Origin: Sphingomonas ginsenosidimutans
GTDB taxonomy: Bacteria > Pseudomonadota > Alphaproteobacteria > Sphingomonadales > Sphingomonadaceae
NCBI RefSeq assembly: GCF_002374835.1
Contig: NZ_NWVD01000001.1
Span: 310,001 to 374,000 of the forward strand
Direction: 5' to 3'
DNA length: 64,000 nt
The notes under the pieces are model-generated. The model made no database searches, was not told the origin of the DNA, and saw nothing but the letters and a program-made list of their open reading frames with translations. Position 1 is the first letter of the stretch, and every line of letters begins with the position of its first letter. Of the stretch, positions 57,551-64,000 are shown in pieces. Made by a program: the position numbers and the translations under genes.

Positions 57551-57755
57551 GCGCGGGAGAGTGCGACGGGCCTTCCAGGCCGGGCGTCGCCGCCGAAGGA
57601 GCAACCACCCCGGAATCTCTCAGGCACCATGGACCGCGCGGGCCATCGACACTCTGGAAAGCGGCGGGCGCTCCACGCGCCGGCCCACCGAAGGGGTAAT
57701 CCGCCGCCGCCGCACCGGCGCCGCGGAGAAAGCTCTCAGGTTCCGTGACAGAGGG
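57551..57755 (+). promoter_or_regulatory. Tandem glycine riboswitch
   Basis: Two glycine aptamers in series upstream of gcvT. Aptamer 1 spans about 57551-57640 with GCGGGAGAG, CCGCCGAAGGAGCAA and AATCTCTCAGGCACC; aptamer 2 about 57645-57755 with ACTCTGGAAAGC, CACCGAAGGGGTAAT and AAAGCTCTCAGGTTCCGTGA. These are the conserved gcvT-motif blocks in right order. Glycine binding usually turns on the cleavage operon. The 66 nt to gcvT (57756-57821) would hold the expression platform; no obvious terminator is seen there. The rest of the 57425-57550 gap holds a TTGACT at 57488 but no convincing -10. Confidence 0.95.
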
Positions 57756-57821
57756 GGCATCGGGATCGATGGCGCGGGGCAGCGGTTCCGTGGCGGCGTT
57801 CCACCCTCGTGACGGACATGG

Positions 57822-58964
57822 ATGATGAGCGACACGCTTCCCGACGACGAACTCGAACCGATCGAGATCCTGACGCTGCCGCTCGACGCCTGGCACCGCG
57901 CCAAGGGCGGGCGGATGGTCGAATTCGCCGGCTATCACATGCCCGTCCAGTACGACGGCATCATGGCCGAGCATCTGTGGACGCGCGAGCATGCCGGGCT
58001 GTTCGACGTCAGCCACATGGGCCAGCTGACCTTCACGGGCGAGGGCGTGGTCCCCGCGCTGGAGGCGCTGATGCCCGCCGACATCGCCGGGCTGACGCTG
58101 AACCGCGCGCGCTATTCGCTGCTGCTGGACGACGCGGGCGGGATCCTCGACGACCTGATGCTGACGCGCCAGGCGGACGAACAGGTCTATATGGTCGTCA
58201 ACGGCGCGACCAAATACGACGATATCGGCCACATGATCGAGCGGCTGCCCGAAGAGGTGACGCTGAACCTGATGGAGGATCACGCGCTGCTGGCGGTGCA
58301 GGGGCCGAAGGCGGTCGACGCGCTGGCGCGGCTGATCCCCGGTGTCGAGAACATGGTGTTCATGCAGGCGGGCGCGTTCGACTGGAACGGCCACCCGCTG
58401 TGGATCAGCCGCTCGGGCTATACCGGCGAGGACGGGTTCGAGATGTCGGTTTCCGGCGACGCGGCGGAGGCGCTGGCCGATGCGCTGGTCGCGCAGCCGG
58501 AGGTGAAGCCGATCGGGCTGGGCGCACGCGATTCGCTGCGACTGGAGGCGGGGCTGCCGCTCTACGGCCATGACCTTGATCCCACGACCACTCCGGTGAT
58601 GGCCGACCTGGGTTTCGCGCTGTTCAAGCGTCGCCGCGAAACCGCCGACTTCCCCGGCGCCGCGCGCATCCTGGCCGAGCGCGAGGCGGGTGCCGAAACC
58701 AAGCGCGTCGGCTTGCTGGTCGACGGTCGCCAGCCGGTGCGCGAGGGCGCGACGGTGGTCGATGCCGCCGGCACCGCGATCGGCCGCGTCACCTCCGGCG
58801 GGTTCGCGCCCAGCGTCGGCGCGCCGATCGCCATGGCCTATGTCCCCGCCGCGCTGGCCGCGCCGGGCACGGTCGTCCAGCTTTCGCAGCGCGGGAAGGT
58901 CCACCAGGCGACCGTCACCGCGATGCCGTTCGTTCCCCACCGCTACTTCCGAGGAGTGAAGTAA
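57822..58964 (+). CDS. gcvT: Glycine cleavage system aminomethyltransferase T
   Basis: 380-residue T protein, which moves the methylene unit from the H-protein arm to tetrahydrofolate, releasing ammonia. Family phrases are [54 protein letters not shown] and [13 protein letters not shown]; the C-terminal barrel includes [17 protein letters not shown]. The start is ATG 57822 or the adjacent ATG 57825. It is the first gene of the riboswitch-controlled operon and ends 1 bp before gcvH. Confidence 0.97.
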   Translation: MMSDTLPDDELEPIEILTLPLDAWHRAKGGRMVEFAGYHMPVQYDGIMAEHLWTREHAGLFDVSHMGQLTFTGEGVVPALEALMPADIAGLTLNRARYSLLLDDAGGILDDLMLTRQADEQVYMVVNGATKYDDIGHMIERLPEEVTLNLMEDHALLAVQGPKAVDALARLIPGVENMVFMQAGAFDWNGHPLWISRSGYTGEDGFEMSVSGDAAEALADALVAQPEVKPIGLGARDSLRLEAGLPLYGHDLDPTTTPVMADLGFALFKRRRETADFPGAARILAEREAGAETKRVGLLVDGRQPVREGATVVDAAGTAIGRVTSGGFAPSVGAPIAMAYVPAALAAPGTVVQLSQRGKVHQATVTAMPFVPHRYFRGVK

Positions 58965-58965
58965 G

Positions 58966-59337
58966 ATGAGCCGTTATTTCACCGAGGATCATGAGTGGAT
59001 CGACGTCGATGGCGACATCGGCACGGTCGGCATTTCCGATTATGCGCAAGGCCAGCTGGGCGACATCGTGTTCGTCGAGGTGCCCGACGACGGCCGCCAG
59101 ATCGCCAAGGGCGACGAGGCCGCGGTCGTGGAAAGCGTGAAGGCCGCCTCCGACGTCTATGCGCCGGTGTCGGGCATCGTGCTGGAAGGCAATCCGGCAC
59201 TGGTCGACGACCCCTCGCTGGTCAATTCCGACCCGGAAGGGGAGGGCTGGTTCTTCAAGATCACGCTGTCCGACACGGCCGAACTGGACGAGCTGATGGA
59301 CGAAACCGCCTACGCCGCCTTCGTCGCCAAGCTCTGA
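58966..59337 (+). CDS. gcvH: Glycine cleavage system H protein
   Basis: 123-residue lipoyl carrier protein. The lipoylated Lys59 lies in [19 protein letters not shown]. The N-terminal phrase [20 protein letters not shown] and the C-terminal [20 protein letters not shown] are standard. It shuttles the aminomethyl intermediate between P, T and L proteins. The gene starts right after gcvT; a 128-bp palindromic repeat separates it from gcvPA. Confidence 0.97.
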   Translation: MSRYFTEDHEWIDVDGDIGTVGISDYAQGQLGDIVFVEVPDDGRQIAKGDEAAVVESVKAASDVYAPVSGIVLEGNPALVDDPSLVNSDPEGEGWFFKITLSDTAELDELMDETAYAAFVAKL

Positions 59338-59347
59338 CGACAAGAAG

Positions 59348-59475
59348 CCCCCTCCCGGCGGGGAGGGGGTTGGGGGCGGGGGCGCGTGCTCGCAAGACAG
59401 TCGCCGTCTCGCCAGCCGCCTCCCGTATCCCCGGACGCAACCCTTCCCCCGACCCCTCCCCGCCGGGGAGGGGGG
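59348..59475. repeat. Family B palindromic repeat between gcvH and gcvPA, 128 bp
   Basis: Ends CCCCCTCCCGGCGGGGAGGG and CCCCTCCCCGCCGGGGAGGG, each hairpin-forming; inner GGGTTGGGGGCGGGGG pairs with CCTTCCCCCGACCCC imperfectly. It fills the gap inside the gcv operon. Confidence 0.8.
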
Positions 59476-59486
59476 AGAATGACACG

Positions 59487-60845
59487 ATGCGCTACCTGCC
59501 CCTGACCCCCGCCGACCGGACCGAGATGCTGTCGGTCATCGGCGCGTCCTCGATCGATGATCTGTTCGCCGACGTGCCCGAAGCGGCGCGGCTCGACGGG
59601 CCGATCCGCGACCTGCCCGGCCATGCCAGCGAACTGGCGGTCGAACGCCACATGACCGCGCTGGCGCGCAAGAACATGGTGGCGGGCGACGTGCCGTTCT
59701 TCCTGGGGGCGGGCGCCTATCGCCACCATGTGCCCGCCAGCGTCGATCACCTGATCCAGCGTGGCGAGTTCCTGACCGCCTACACGCCCTATCAGCCGGA
59801 AATCGCGCAGGGCACGTTGCAGATGCTGTTCGAATTCCAGACGCAGGTCGCATCGCTGCTGGGAACCGACGTCGCCAACGCCAGCATGTACGACGGGTCG
59901 ACCGCCTGCTGGGAAGCGATCGGCATGGCGCGGCGCATCACCCGGCGGGGCAAGGCGATCCTGTCGGGCGGGCTGCACCCGCATTACGTCTCGGTCGCGA
60001 AGACGATGGCGAAATATACCGGCGACGCGCTCGACACCTCGCTGCCGGTGCTGGGTGCCGACACCGATATCGACGCGCTGATCGCGAAGATCGACGACGA
60101 GACGTCGTGCGTGGTCGTGCAATACCCCGATATCCTCGGCCGCATCGCGGACCTGACCCCGCTGGCCGATGCCTGCCATGCGAAGAAGGCGCTGCTGATC
60201 GCGGTGGTGACCGAGCCGGTGGCGCTGGGCGCGATCCGCTCGCCGGGCGAGATGGACGCCGATATCGTCGTGGGCGAGGGGCAGTCGCTGGGCGTCGGCC
60301 TCCAGTTCGGCGGGCCGTATGTCGGGCTGTTCGGGTGCAAGGAAAAGTATCTGCGCCAGACGCCGGGGCGCTTCTGCGGCCAGACCGTCGACGCCGATGG
60401 CAAGCGCGGGTTCGTACTGACGCTGTCGACGCGCGAACAGCATATCCGGCGCGAGAAGGCGACCAGCAACATCTGCACCAATTCGGGCCTGTGTGCGCTG
60501 GCCTTCTCGATCCACATGACCTTGCTGGGCGAGGCGGGGTTGCGGCAACTGGCGGCGATCAACCACGCCAACGCCTGCCGCGCGGCCGACCGGCTGGCGC
60601 AGGTGCCGGGCGTGCGCGTGGTCAACGACACCTTCTTCAACGAATTCACGCTGGATATCGGGCGCGAGGCGCGGCCGGTGGTGCGTGCGTTGGCCGATCG
60701 CGGCGTGCTGGCGGGCGTGTCGCTGGGGCGGCTCTATCCGGGTGAGGAGGCCTTGGCGAACGGGCTGGTCGTCGCGGTGACCGAAACCGTGATCGACGAC
60801 GATATCGCGGCGCTGGCCACTGCGCTGGAAGAGGCGCTGGCGTGA
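59487..60845 (+). CDS. gcvPA: Glycine dehydrogenase (decarboxylating) subunit 1
   Basis: 452-residue N-terminal half of a split P protein, which decarboxylates glycine with PLP and loads the H protein. ATG 59487 ([20 protein letters not shown]) is the family start; the frame continues upstream through gcvH in another reading, unrelated. Typical phrases are [40 protein letters not shown] and [20 protein letters not shown]. The PLP lysine is in the other subunit. Its stop overlaps a GTG that opens a 64-codon frame. Confidence 0.95.
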   Translation: MRYLPLTPADRTEMLSVIGASSIDDLFADVPEAARLDGPIRDLPGHASELAVERHMTALARKNMVAGDVPFFLGAGAYRHHVPASVDHLIQRGEFLTAYTPYQPEIAQGTLQMLFEFQTQVASLLGTDVANASMYDGSTACWEAIGMARRITRRGKAILSGGLHPHYVSVAKTMAKYTGDALDTSLPVLGADTDIDALIAKIDDETSCVVVQYPDILGRIADLTPLADACHAKKALLIAVVTEPVALGAIRSPGEMDADIVVGEGQSLGVGLQFGGPYVGLFGCKEKYLRQTPGRFCGQTVDADGKRGFVLTLSTREQHIRREKATSNICTNSGLCALAFSIHMTLLGEAGLRQLAAINHANACRAADRLAQVPGVRVVNDTFFNEFTLDIGREARPVVRALADRGVLAGVSLGRLYPGEEALANGLVVAVTETVIDDDIAALATALEEALA

Positions 60846-61036
60846 CGATGCGCGGCCTGCCTTTCTCCTTCCATCATGGCGAATCACTGGCAATGTTGGA
60901 ATTCCCATGCTTTCCCAAGTGGATGGAGCCGGGTCTCAACATTGGCGAAAAGGCCGCGATCGTCTCAACTTTCGCAACATTCGTCTTCAGCAACCGCCGC
61001 GCCGGCCCCGCCGCCGCGACGTCGAAAGGTCTGTGA
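60842..61036 (+). CDS. Possible small protein between gcvPA and gcvPB, 64 aa
   Basis: 64-codon frame from GTG 60842, overlapping the gcvPA stop (GTGA), to a stop 4 bp before gcvPB; it exactly fills the gap. An ATG at 60848 is an alternative start. The product starts [16 protein letters not shown], has a hydrophobic part ([17 protein letters not shown]) and no known family. Base composition is lower in GC than the flanking genes. The gap also has a distant near-dyad CAATGTTG / CAACATTG. It may be a small protein or non-coding inserted DNA; only the overlap pattern supports coding. Confidence 0.35.
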   Translation: MTMRGLPFSFHHGESLAMLEFPCFPKWMEPGLNIGEKAAIVSTFATFVFSNRRAGPAAATSKGL

Positions 61037-61040
61037 TCCG

Positions 61041-62729
61041 ATGGCACTGAACCAGAGCGGCTGGCGCCCGAGCACCCCGCAGCAGGGCGATGGCGCCCCC
61101 GCGACCTTCACCGGCAACCGCGCGCTGATGCTGGAAGAGCCGCTGATCTTCGAGATCGGCTCTTCGGAAACCACGGGCGTCGATTTCGCCTCCGCTCCCT
61201 CTCCCCATTGGGGAGAGGGCCGGGGTGAGGGGCAGGGGTCTCACCGAGAGGCCGGTCTCGACGAGACACCGGCCCCTCACCCAACCCTCTCCCCGGCGGG
61301 GAGAGGGCTAGGAGGTCTGGAGCGCACCGCGCCGATCGGGCTGGCGGGGCTGTCCGAACAGGAAACGGTCCGCCACTACACCCGCCTCAGCCGGCAGAAT
61401 TACGCCATCGACCTGGGGCTGTTCCCGCTGGGGTCGTGCACGATGAAGCACAATCCGCGCCTGAACGAAAAGGTCGCGCGGCTGCCCGGTTTCGCCGACG
61501 TCCACCCGCTCCAGCCGGTCGACACGGTGCAGGGCGCCTTGGGCGTCATCAACGAACTGGCGATGTGGCTCATCACGCTGACCGGCATGTATGGCGTCGC
61601 GATGAGCCCGAAGGCGGGCGCGCACGGCGAATTGTGCGGCATCCTGTGCATCAAGGCGGCGCTGGAGAAGCGCGGTGAGGGGCATCGCAAGGTCGTGCTG
61701 GTGCCCGAAAGCGCGCACGGCACCAACCCGGCCACCGCCGCCTTCGCGGGCTTCACGGTGGAGGATATTCCCGCCACCGCCGACGGGCGCGTGGACACCG
61801 CGGCGCTCAAGGCGCGGCTCGGGCCGGACGTTGCGGCGGTGATGATCACCAACCCCAATACCTGCGGGCTGTTCGAGCGCGATCTGAAAGAGATCAGCGA
61901 CGCGGTCCATGCCGCTGGCGGCTATGTCTATTGCGACGGGGCGAACTTCAACGCGATCGTCGGGCGCGTGCGGCCCGGCGACCTTGGCGTCGATGCGATG
62001 CACATCAACCTGCACAAGACCTTCTCCACCCCACATGGCGGCGGCGGGCCGGGGTCGGGGCCGGTGGTGCTGTCGAAGGCGTTGGCGCCGTTCGGCCCGC
62101 TGCCGTTCACCGCGCGGACGGCGGATGGTTACGTCCACCTCATCGAGGAGGAGCGTGCCGAGGAATTCTCGAACGAGCATTTCGACGGCAAGCTCGACAG
62201 CTTCGGGCGGATGACCGCCTTCCACGGCCAGATGGGGATGTTCACCCGCGCGCTCGCGTACATCCTCAGCCACGGCGCCGACGGGCTGCGGCAGGTGGCC
62301 GAGGATGCGGTGCTTAACGCCAATTACGTGTTGCGCTCGCTGGAGGACACGCTCGACGCGCCGTTCGCTGCCAGCGGGCCGTGCATGCACGAGGCGATCT
62401 TCAGCGATCGCGGGCTGGCCGATGGGTTCTCGACCATCGACGTGGCCAAGGGGCTGATCGACGAGGGCTTCCACCCGATGACCATGTACTTCCCGCTGGT
62501 GGTGCACGGCGCGATGCTGGTCGAGCCGACCGAGACGGAGAGCAAGGCCGCGCTCGACCAGTTCATCGGCGCGCTGCGCTCGGTGGCGCAGCGGGCGAAG
62601 GCGGGCGACATGGCGCTGAAGACCGCGCCGCACTTCGCGCCCCGCGCCCGGCTGGACGAGACGCTGGCCGCACGCAAGCCGGTGCTGCGCTGGAAGCCCC
62701 CGGTCGCGGCGGCGGAGGCGGCGGAGTAA
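61041..62729 (+). CDS. gcvPB: Glycine dehydrogenase (decarboxylating) subunit 2, with in-frame repeat insertion
   Basis: 562-residue C-terminal half of the P protein. The PLP-binding Lys326 lies in HINLHKTFSTPHGGGGPG; LFPLGSCTMKHNPRLNEK and GAHGELCGILCIKAALEKR are also conserved. Residues 53-89 (61197-61307) are encoded by a complete family B palindrome of exactly 111 nt and interrupt the normal N-terminal stretch between EIGSSETTGVDFAS and LERTAPIGLAGLSEQETVRH. The frame is kept, and the position is a linker before the core, so the enzyme may still work. Last gene of the operon. Confidence 0.95.
   Translation: MALNQSGWRPSTPQQGDGAPATFTGNRALMLEEPLIFEIGSSETTGVDFASAPSPHWGEGRGEGQGSHREAGLDETPAPHPTLSPAGRGLGGLERTAPIGLAGLSEQETVRHYTRLSRQNYAIDLGLFPLGSCTMKHNPRLNEKVARLPGFADVHPLQPVDTVQGALGVINELAMWLITLTGMYGVAMSPKAGAHGELCGILCIKAALEKRGEGHRKVVLVPESAHGTNPATAAFAGFTVEDIPATADGRVDTAALKARLGPDVAAVMITNPNTCGLFERDLKEISDAVHAAGGYVYCDGANFNAIVGRVRPGDLGVDAMHINLHKTFSTPHGGGGPGSGPVVLSKALAPFGPLPFTARTADGYVHLIEEERAEEFSNEHFDGKLDSFGRMTAFHGQMGMFTRALAYILSHGADGLRQVAEDAVLNANYVLRSLEDTLDAPFAASGPCMHEAIFSDRGLADGFSTIDVAKGLIDEGFHPMTMYFPLVVHGAMLVEPTETESKAALDQFIGALRSVAQRAKAGDMALKTAPHFAPRARLDETLAARKPVLRWKPPVAAAEAAE
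61197..61307. repeat. Family B repeat inside gcvPB, 111 bp
   Basis: Ends CCCTCTCCCCATTGGGGAGA and CTCTCCCCGGCGGGGAGAGG, inner GGGTGAGGGGCAGGGGTCTC pairing with CACCGGCCCCTCACCC and a central GAGGCCGGTCTCGACGAGAC region. Length is divisible by three and it has no stop in the gcvPB frame. Confidence 0.9.
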
Positions 62730-62747
62730 AGGGCGCGCGCTCCGCGC

Positions 62748-63644
62748 TCAATCGTCGGGCGCGACGGTCGTCGTCTGTTGCCGGCCCAGCCGGTGTTCGC
62801 GCCAGACGATGAACAGCCCGCTGGCGATGATGATCGGCGCCCCCACCCAGGTCATCGGCGCGGGCAGTGCGCCGAACAGCAGCCAGCCGTAGATGGTTGC
62901 CCACAGCAGGCCGGAATAGTCCATCGGCACCACCGCGCTGACCGGCGCCAGCCGCGACGCGGCGGTGATCGACAATTGCCCCAGCGCGCCGACCACCCCG
63001 GTCGCCGCCAGGATCGCCCAGGTGCCGGCGTCATGCGCCTGGAGGTGGAAGGCATAGGGGATGGCGATCGGCGGCAGCGTCAGCGTGGTGAACCAGAAGA
63101 CGGTCGTACCGGTCGGTTCGTCACGCAGCTGGCGCAGCAGCACCGCGACCAGTGCGACGAACAGCGCGGCCAGCAATCCCACCGCCGCGCCCATCGGGGA
63201 TAAATGCGCGCTGCCCGGCTGCGCCACCACCAGCACGCCCACGAACCCCACCAGCACCGCCGCCCACCGCTGGATGCCGGTTCGCTCCTTCAACAATGTC
63301 GCGCCCAGGATCGTGGCGAAGATCGGCACGGTGAACTGGAACGTCGTCGCCTCCGCGAGCGGCAACAGGATCACCGCGCCGAAGGTGAAGACCATGCCGA
63401 CCAGCCCGACCATCGCCCGTGCCAGATGGCCGCGGAAGCGCGCCGTGCGCAGCGATGCCAGCCCCGGCCCGCGCACCACGAACGCCAGCACCACCGGCAG
63501 CGCGCACGCCTGTCGCCAGAACATCCCCTCGAACAGCGTCGCGCCGCGATGCTCGCCCCACTTTATCAGGGCGGACATCGTGGCGAGAAAGAAGATGGCC
63601 AGCAATCGCAGCGCGATGCCCGCCAGTATGCGATCGCTGGACAT
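62748..63644 (-). CDS. EamA-family (DMT) transporter
   Basis: 298-residue ten-helix drug/metabolite transporter. Two EamA repeats are visible: the first begins AGIALRLLAIFFLATMSALI and includes LPLAEATTFQFTVPIFATIL then GATLLKERTGIQRWAAVLVG; the second begins PMGAAVGLLAALFVALVAVL and ends WVGAPIIIASGLFIVWREHR. It belongs to the RhaT/RarD-like group often of unknown substrate. It converges on gcvPB with an 18-bp gap and is divergent from proS. Confidence 0.88.
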   Translation of the reverse strand: MSSDRILAGIALRLLAIFFLATMSALIKWGEHRGATLFEGMFWRQACALPVVLAFVVRGPGLASLRTARFRGHLARAMVGLVGMVFTFGAVILLPLAEATTFQFTVPIFATILGATLLKERTGIQRWAAVLVGFVGVLVVAQPGSAHLSPMGAAVGLLAALFVALVAVLLRQLRDEPTGTTVFWFTTLTLPPIAIPYAFHLQAHDAGTWAILAATGVVGALGQLSITAASRLAPVSAVVPMDYSGLLWATIYGWLLFGALPAPMTWVGAPIIIASGLFIVWREHRLGRQQTTTVAPDD

Positions 63645-63730
63645 GACGCCCGCCTAGCCGCGCGGGCGGGGCGGCGGAACCCCGCACCGCTCCAGTTGCC
63701 AAAATCGCCGGTTCGTTTAGGTCGCGGATC

Positions 63731-64000
63731 ATGAAACACGCCCTTTCCGTCACCCGCGAGGCGGACTTCGCCGCCTGGTATCAGGCCGTCATCACCGAGG
63801 CCGACCTGGCGGAGGAAAGCGGCGTGCGCGGGTGCATGGTCATCCGGCCGTGGGGCTATGGCATCTGGGAACGGATCCAGCGGCTGCTCGACGATCGCAT
63901 CAAGGCGACCGGCCACGAGAATTGCTATTTCCCGCTGTTCATCCCGCTGTCGTATTTCGAGGAAGAGGCCAGCCACGTCGACGGTTTCGCCAAGGAGATG
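63731..64000 (+). CDS. proS: Prolyl-tRNA synthetase, 5' part
   Basis: The first 90 codons of a class II prolyl-tRNA synthetase, cut by the window end. The start is ATG 63731 (MKHALSVTREADFAAWYQAV). Motif-1-region phrases are RGCMVIRPWGYGIWERIQRL and HENCYFPLFIPLSYFEEEAS followed by HVDGFAKEM. This N-terminus is that of the short eukaryote/archaea-like type (ProRS type 3, without the bacterial insertion domain), which occurs in some bacteria. The frame is open to the last base. It charges tRNA-Pro with proline. Confidence 0.92.
   Translation, partial: MKHALSVTREADFAAWYQAVITEADLAEESGVRGCMVIRPWGYGIWERIQRLLDDRIKATGHENCYFPLFIPLSYFEEEASHVDGFAKEM

Overview
The window is a high-GC chromosomal segment whose gene content and order point to an alphaproteobacterium of the order Sphingomonadales, most like Sphingomonas (inferred from protein character, operon content and the style of interspersed palindromes; no database search was run). 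It holds about 57 protein genes, two of them cut by the window ends. No rRNA, tRNA, CRISPR array, transposase, integrase or phage module was seen. It reads as core chromosome carrying many small palindromic repeats.

Layout. 1-9.3 kb: the end of a YeiH-type membrane protein, a LacI regulator, then a TetR repressor facing an RND multidrug efflux operon (adaptor, pump, outer-membrane channel). 9.3-17.5 kb: an MFS transporter facing a cytochrome bo3 quinol oxidase operon (cyoABCD) that continues into SURF1 and a RegB/RegA redox two-component pair. 17.6-20.4 kb: a cation/proton antiporter, a membrane-anchored PilZ protein and an EamA exporter. 20.5-26.1 kb: leucine/isovalerate catabolism (isovaleryl-CoA dehydrogenase and both methylcrotonyl-CoA carboxylase subunits) facing a LysR regulator. 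26.3-38.4 kb: an amino acid permease, aconitase, class I fumarase, a GGDEF-EAL-PilZ protein, a prolyl-4-hydroxylase-like oxygenase, a class II aldolase and a lipoprotein. 38.4-51.1 kb, minus strand: the translation and RNA-processing block rimP-nusA-ylxR-infB-rbfA ... truB-rpsO-pnp, with a tautomerase between nusA and ylxR, and thymidine kinase, a secreted protein and an M50 protease between rbfA and truB. 51.3-57.4 kb: a PQQ-type sugar dehydrogenase, a thioesterase with an apparent frameshift, a short-chain dehydrogenase and thiolase, a nitroreductase and an MFS transporter. 57.5-62.7 kb: a tandem glycine riboswitch followed by the glycine cleavage operon gcvT-gcvH-gcvPA-gcvPB. The window ends with an EamA exporter and the start of prolyl-tRNA synthetase.

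The most unusual feature is two families of palindromic repeats. Family A is about 80 bp: two small hairpins in inverted orientation, like a REPIN. Family B is about 110-135 bp with CCCTCTCCCGGCGGGAGAGGG-like ends (quoted in parts in the entries). Most copies lie between genes, but one A copy lies in frame inside truB and one B copy, exactly 111 nt or 37 codons, lies in frame inside gcvPB. Both host proteins stay open. Other B copies fill the infB-rbfA and gcvH-gcvPA gaps inside operons. Next to regA, A half-sites form a direct array with an exact 21-nt period. Other points are a likely frameshift that removes the catalytic aspartate of a thioesterase, a LysR box on the regulator's own start codon, and a 64-codon frame that exactly fills the gcvPA-gcvPB gap.
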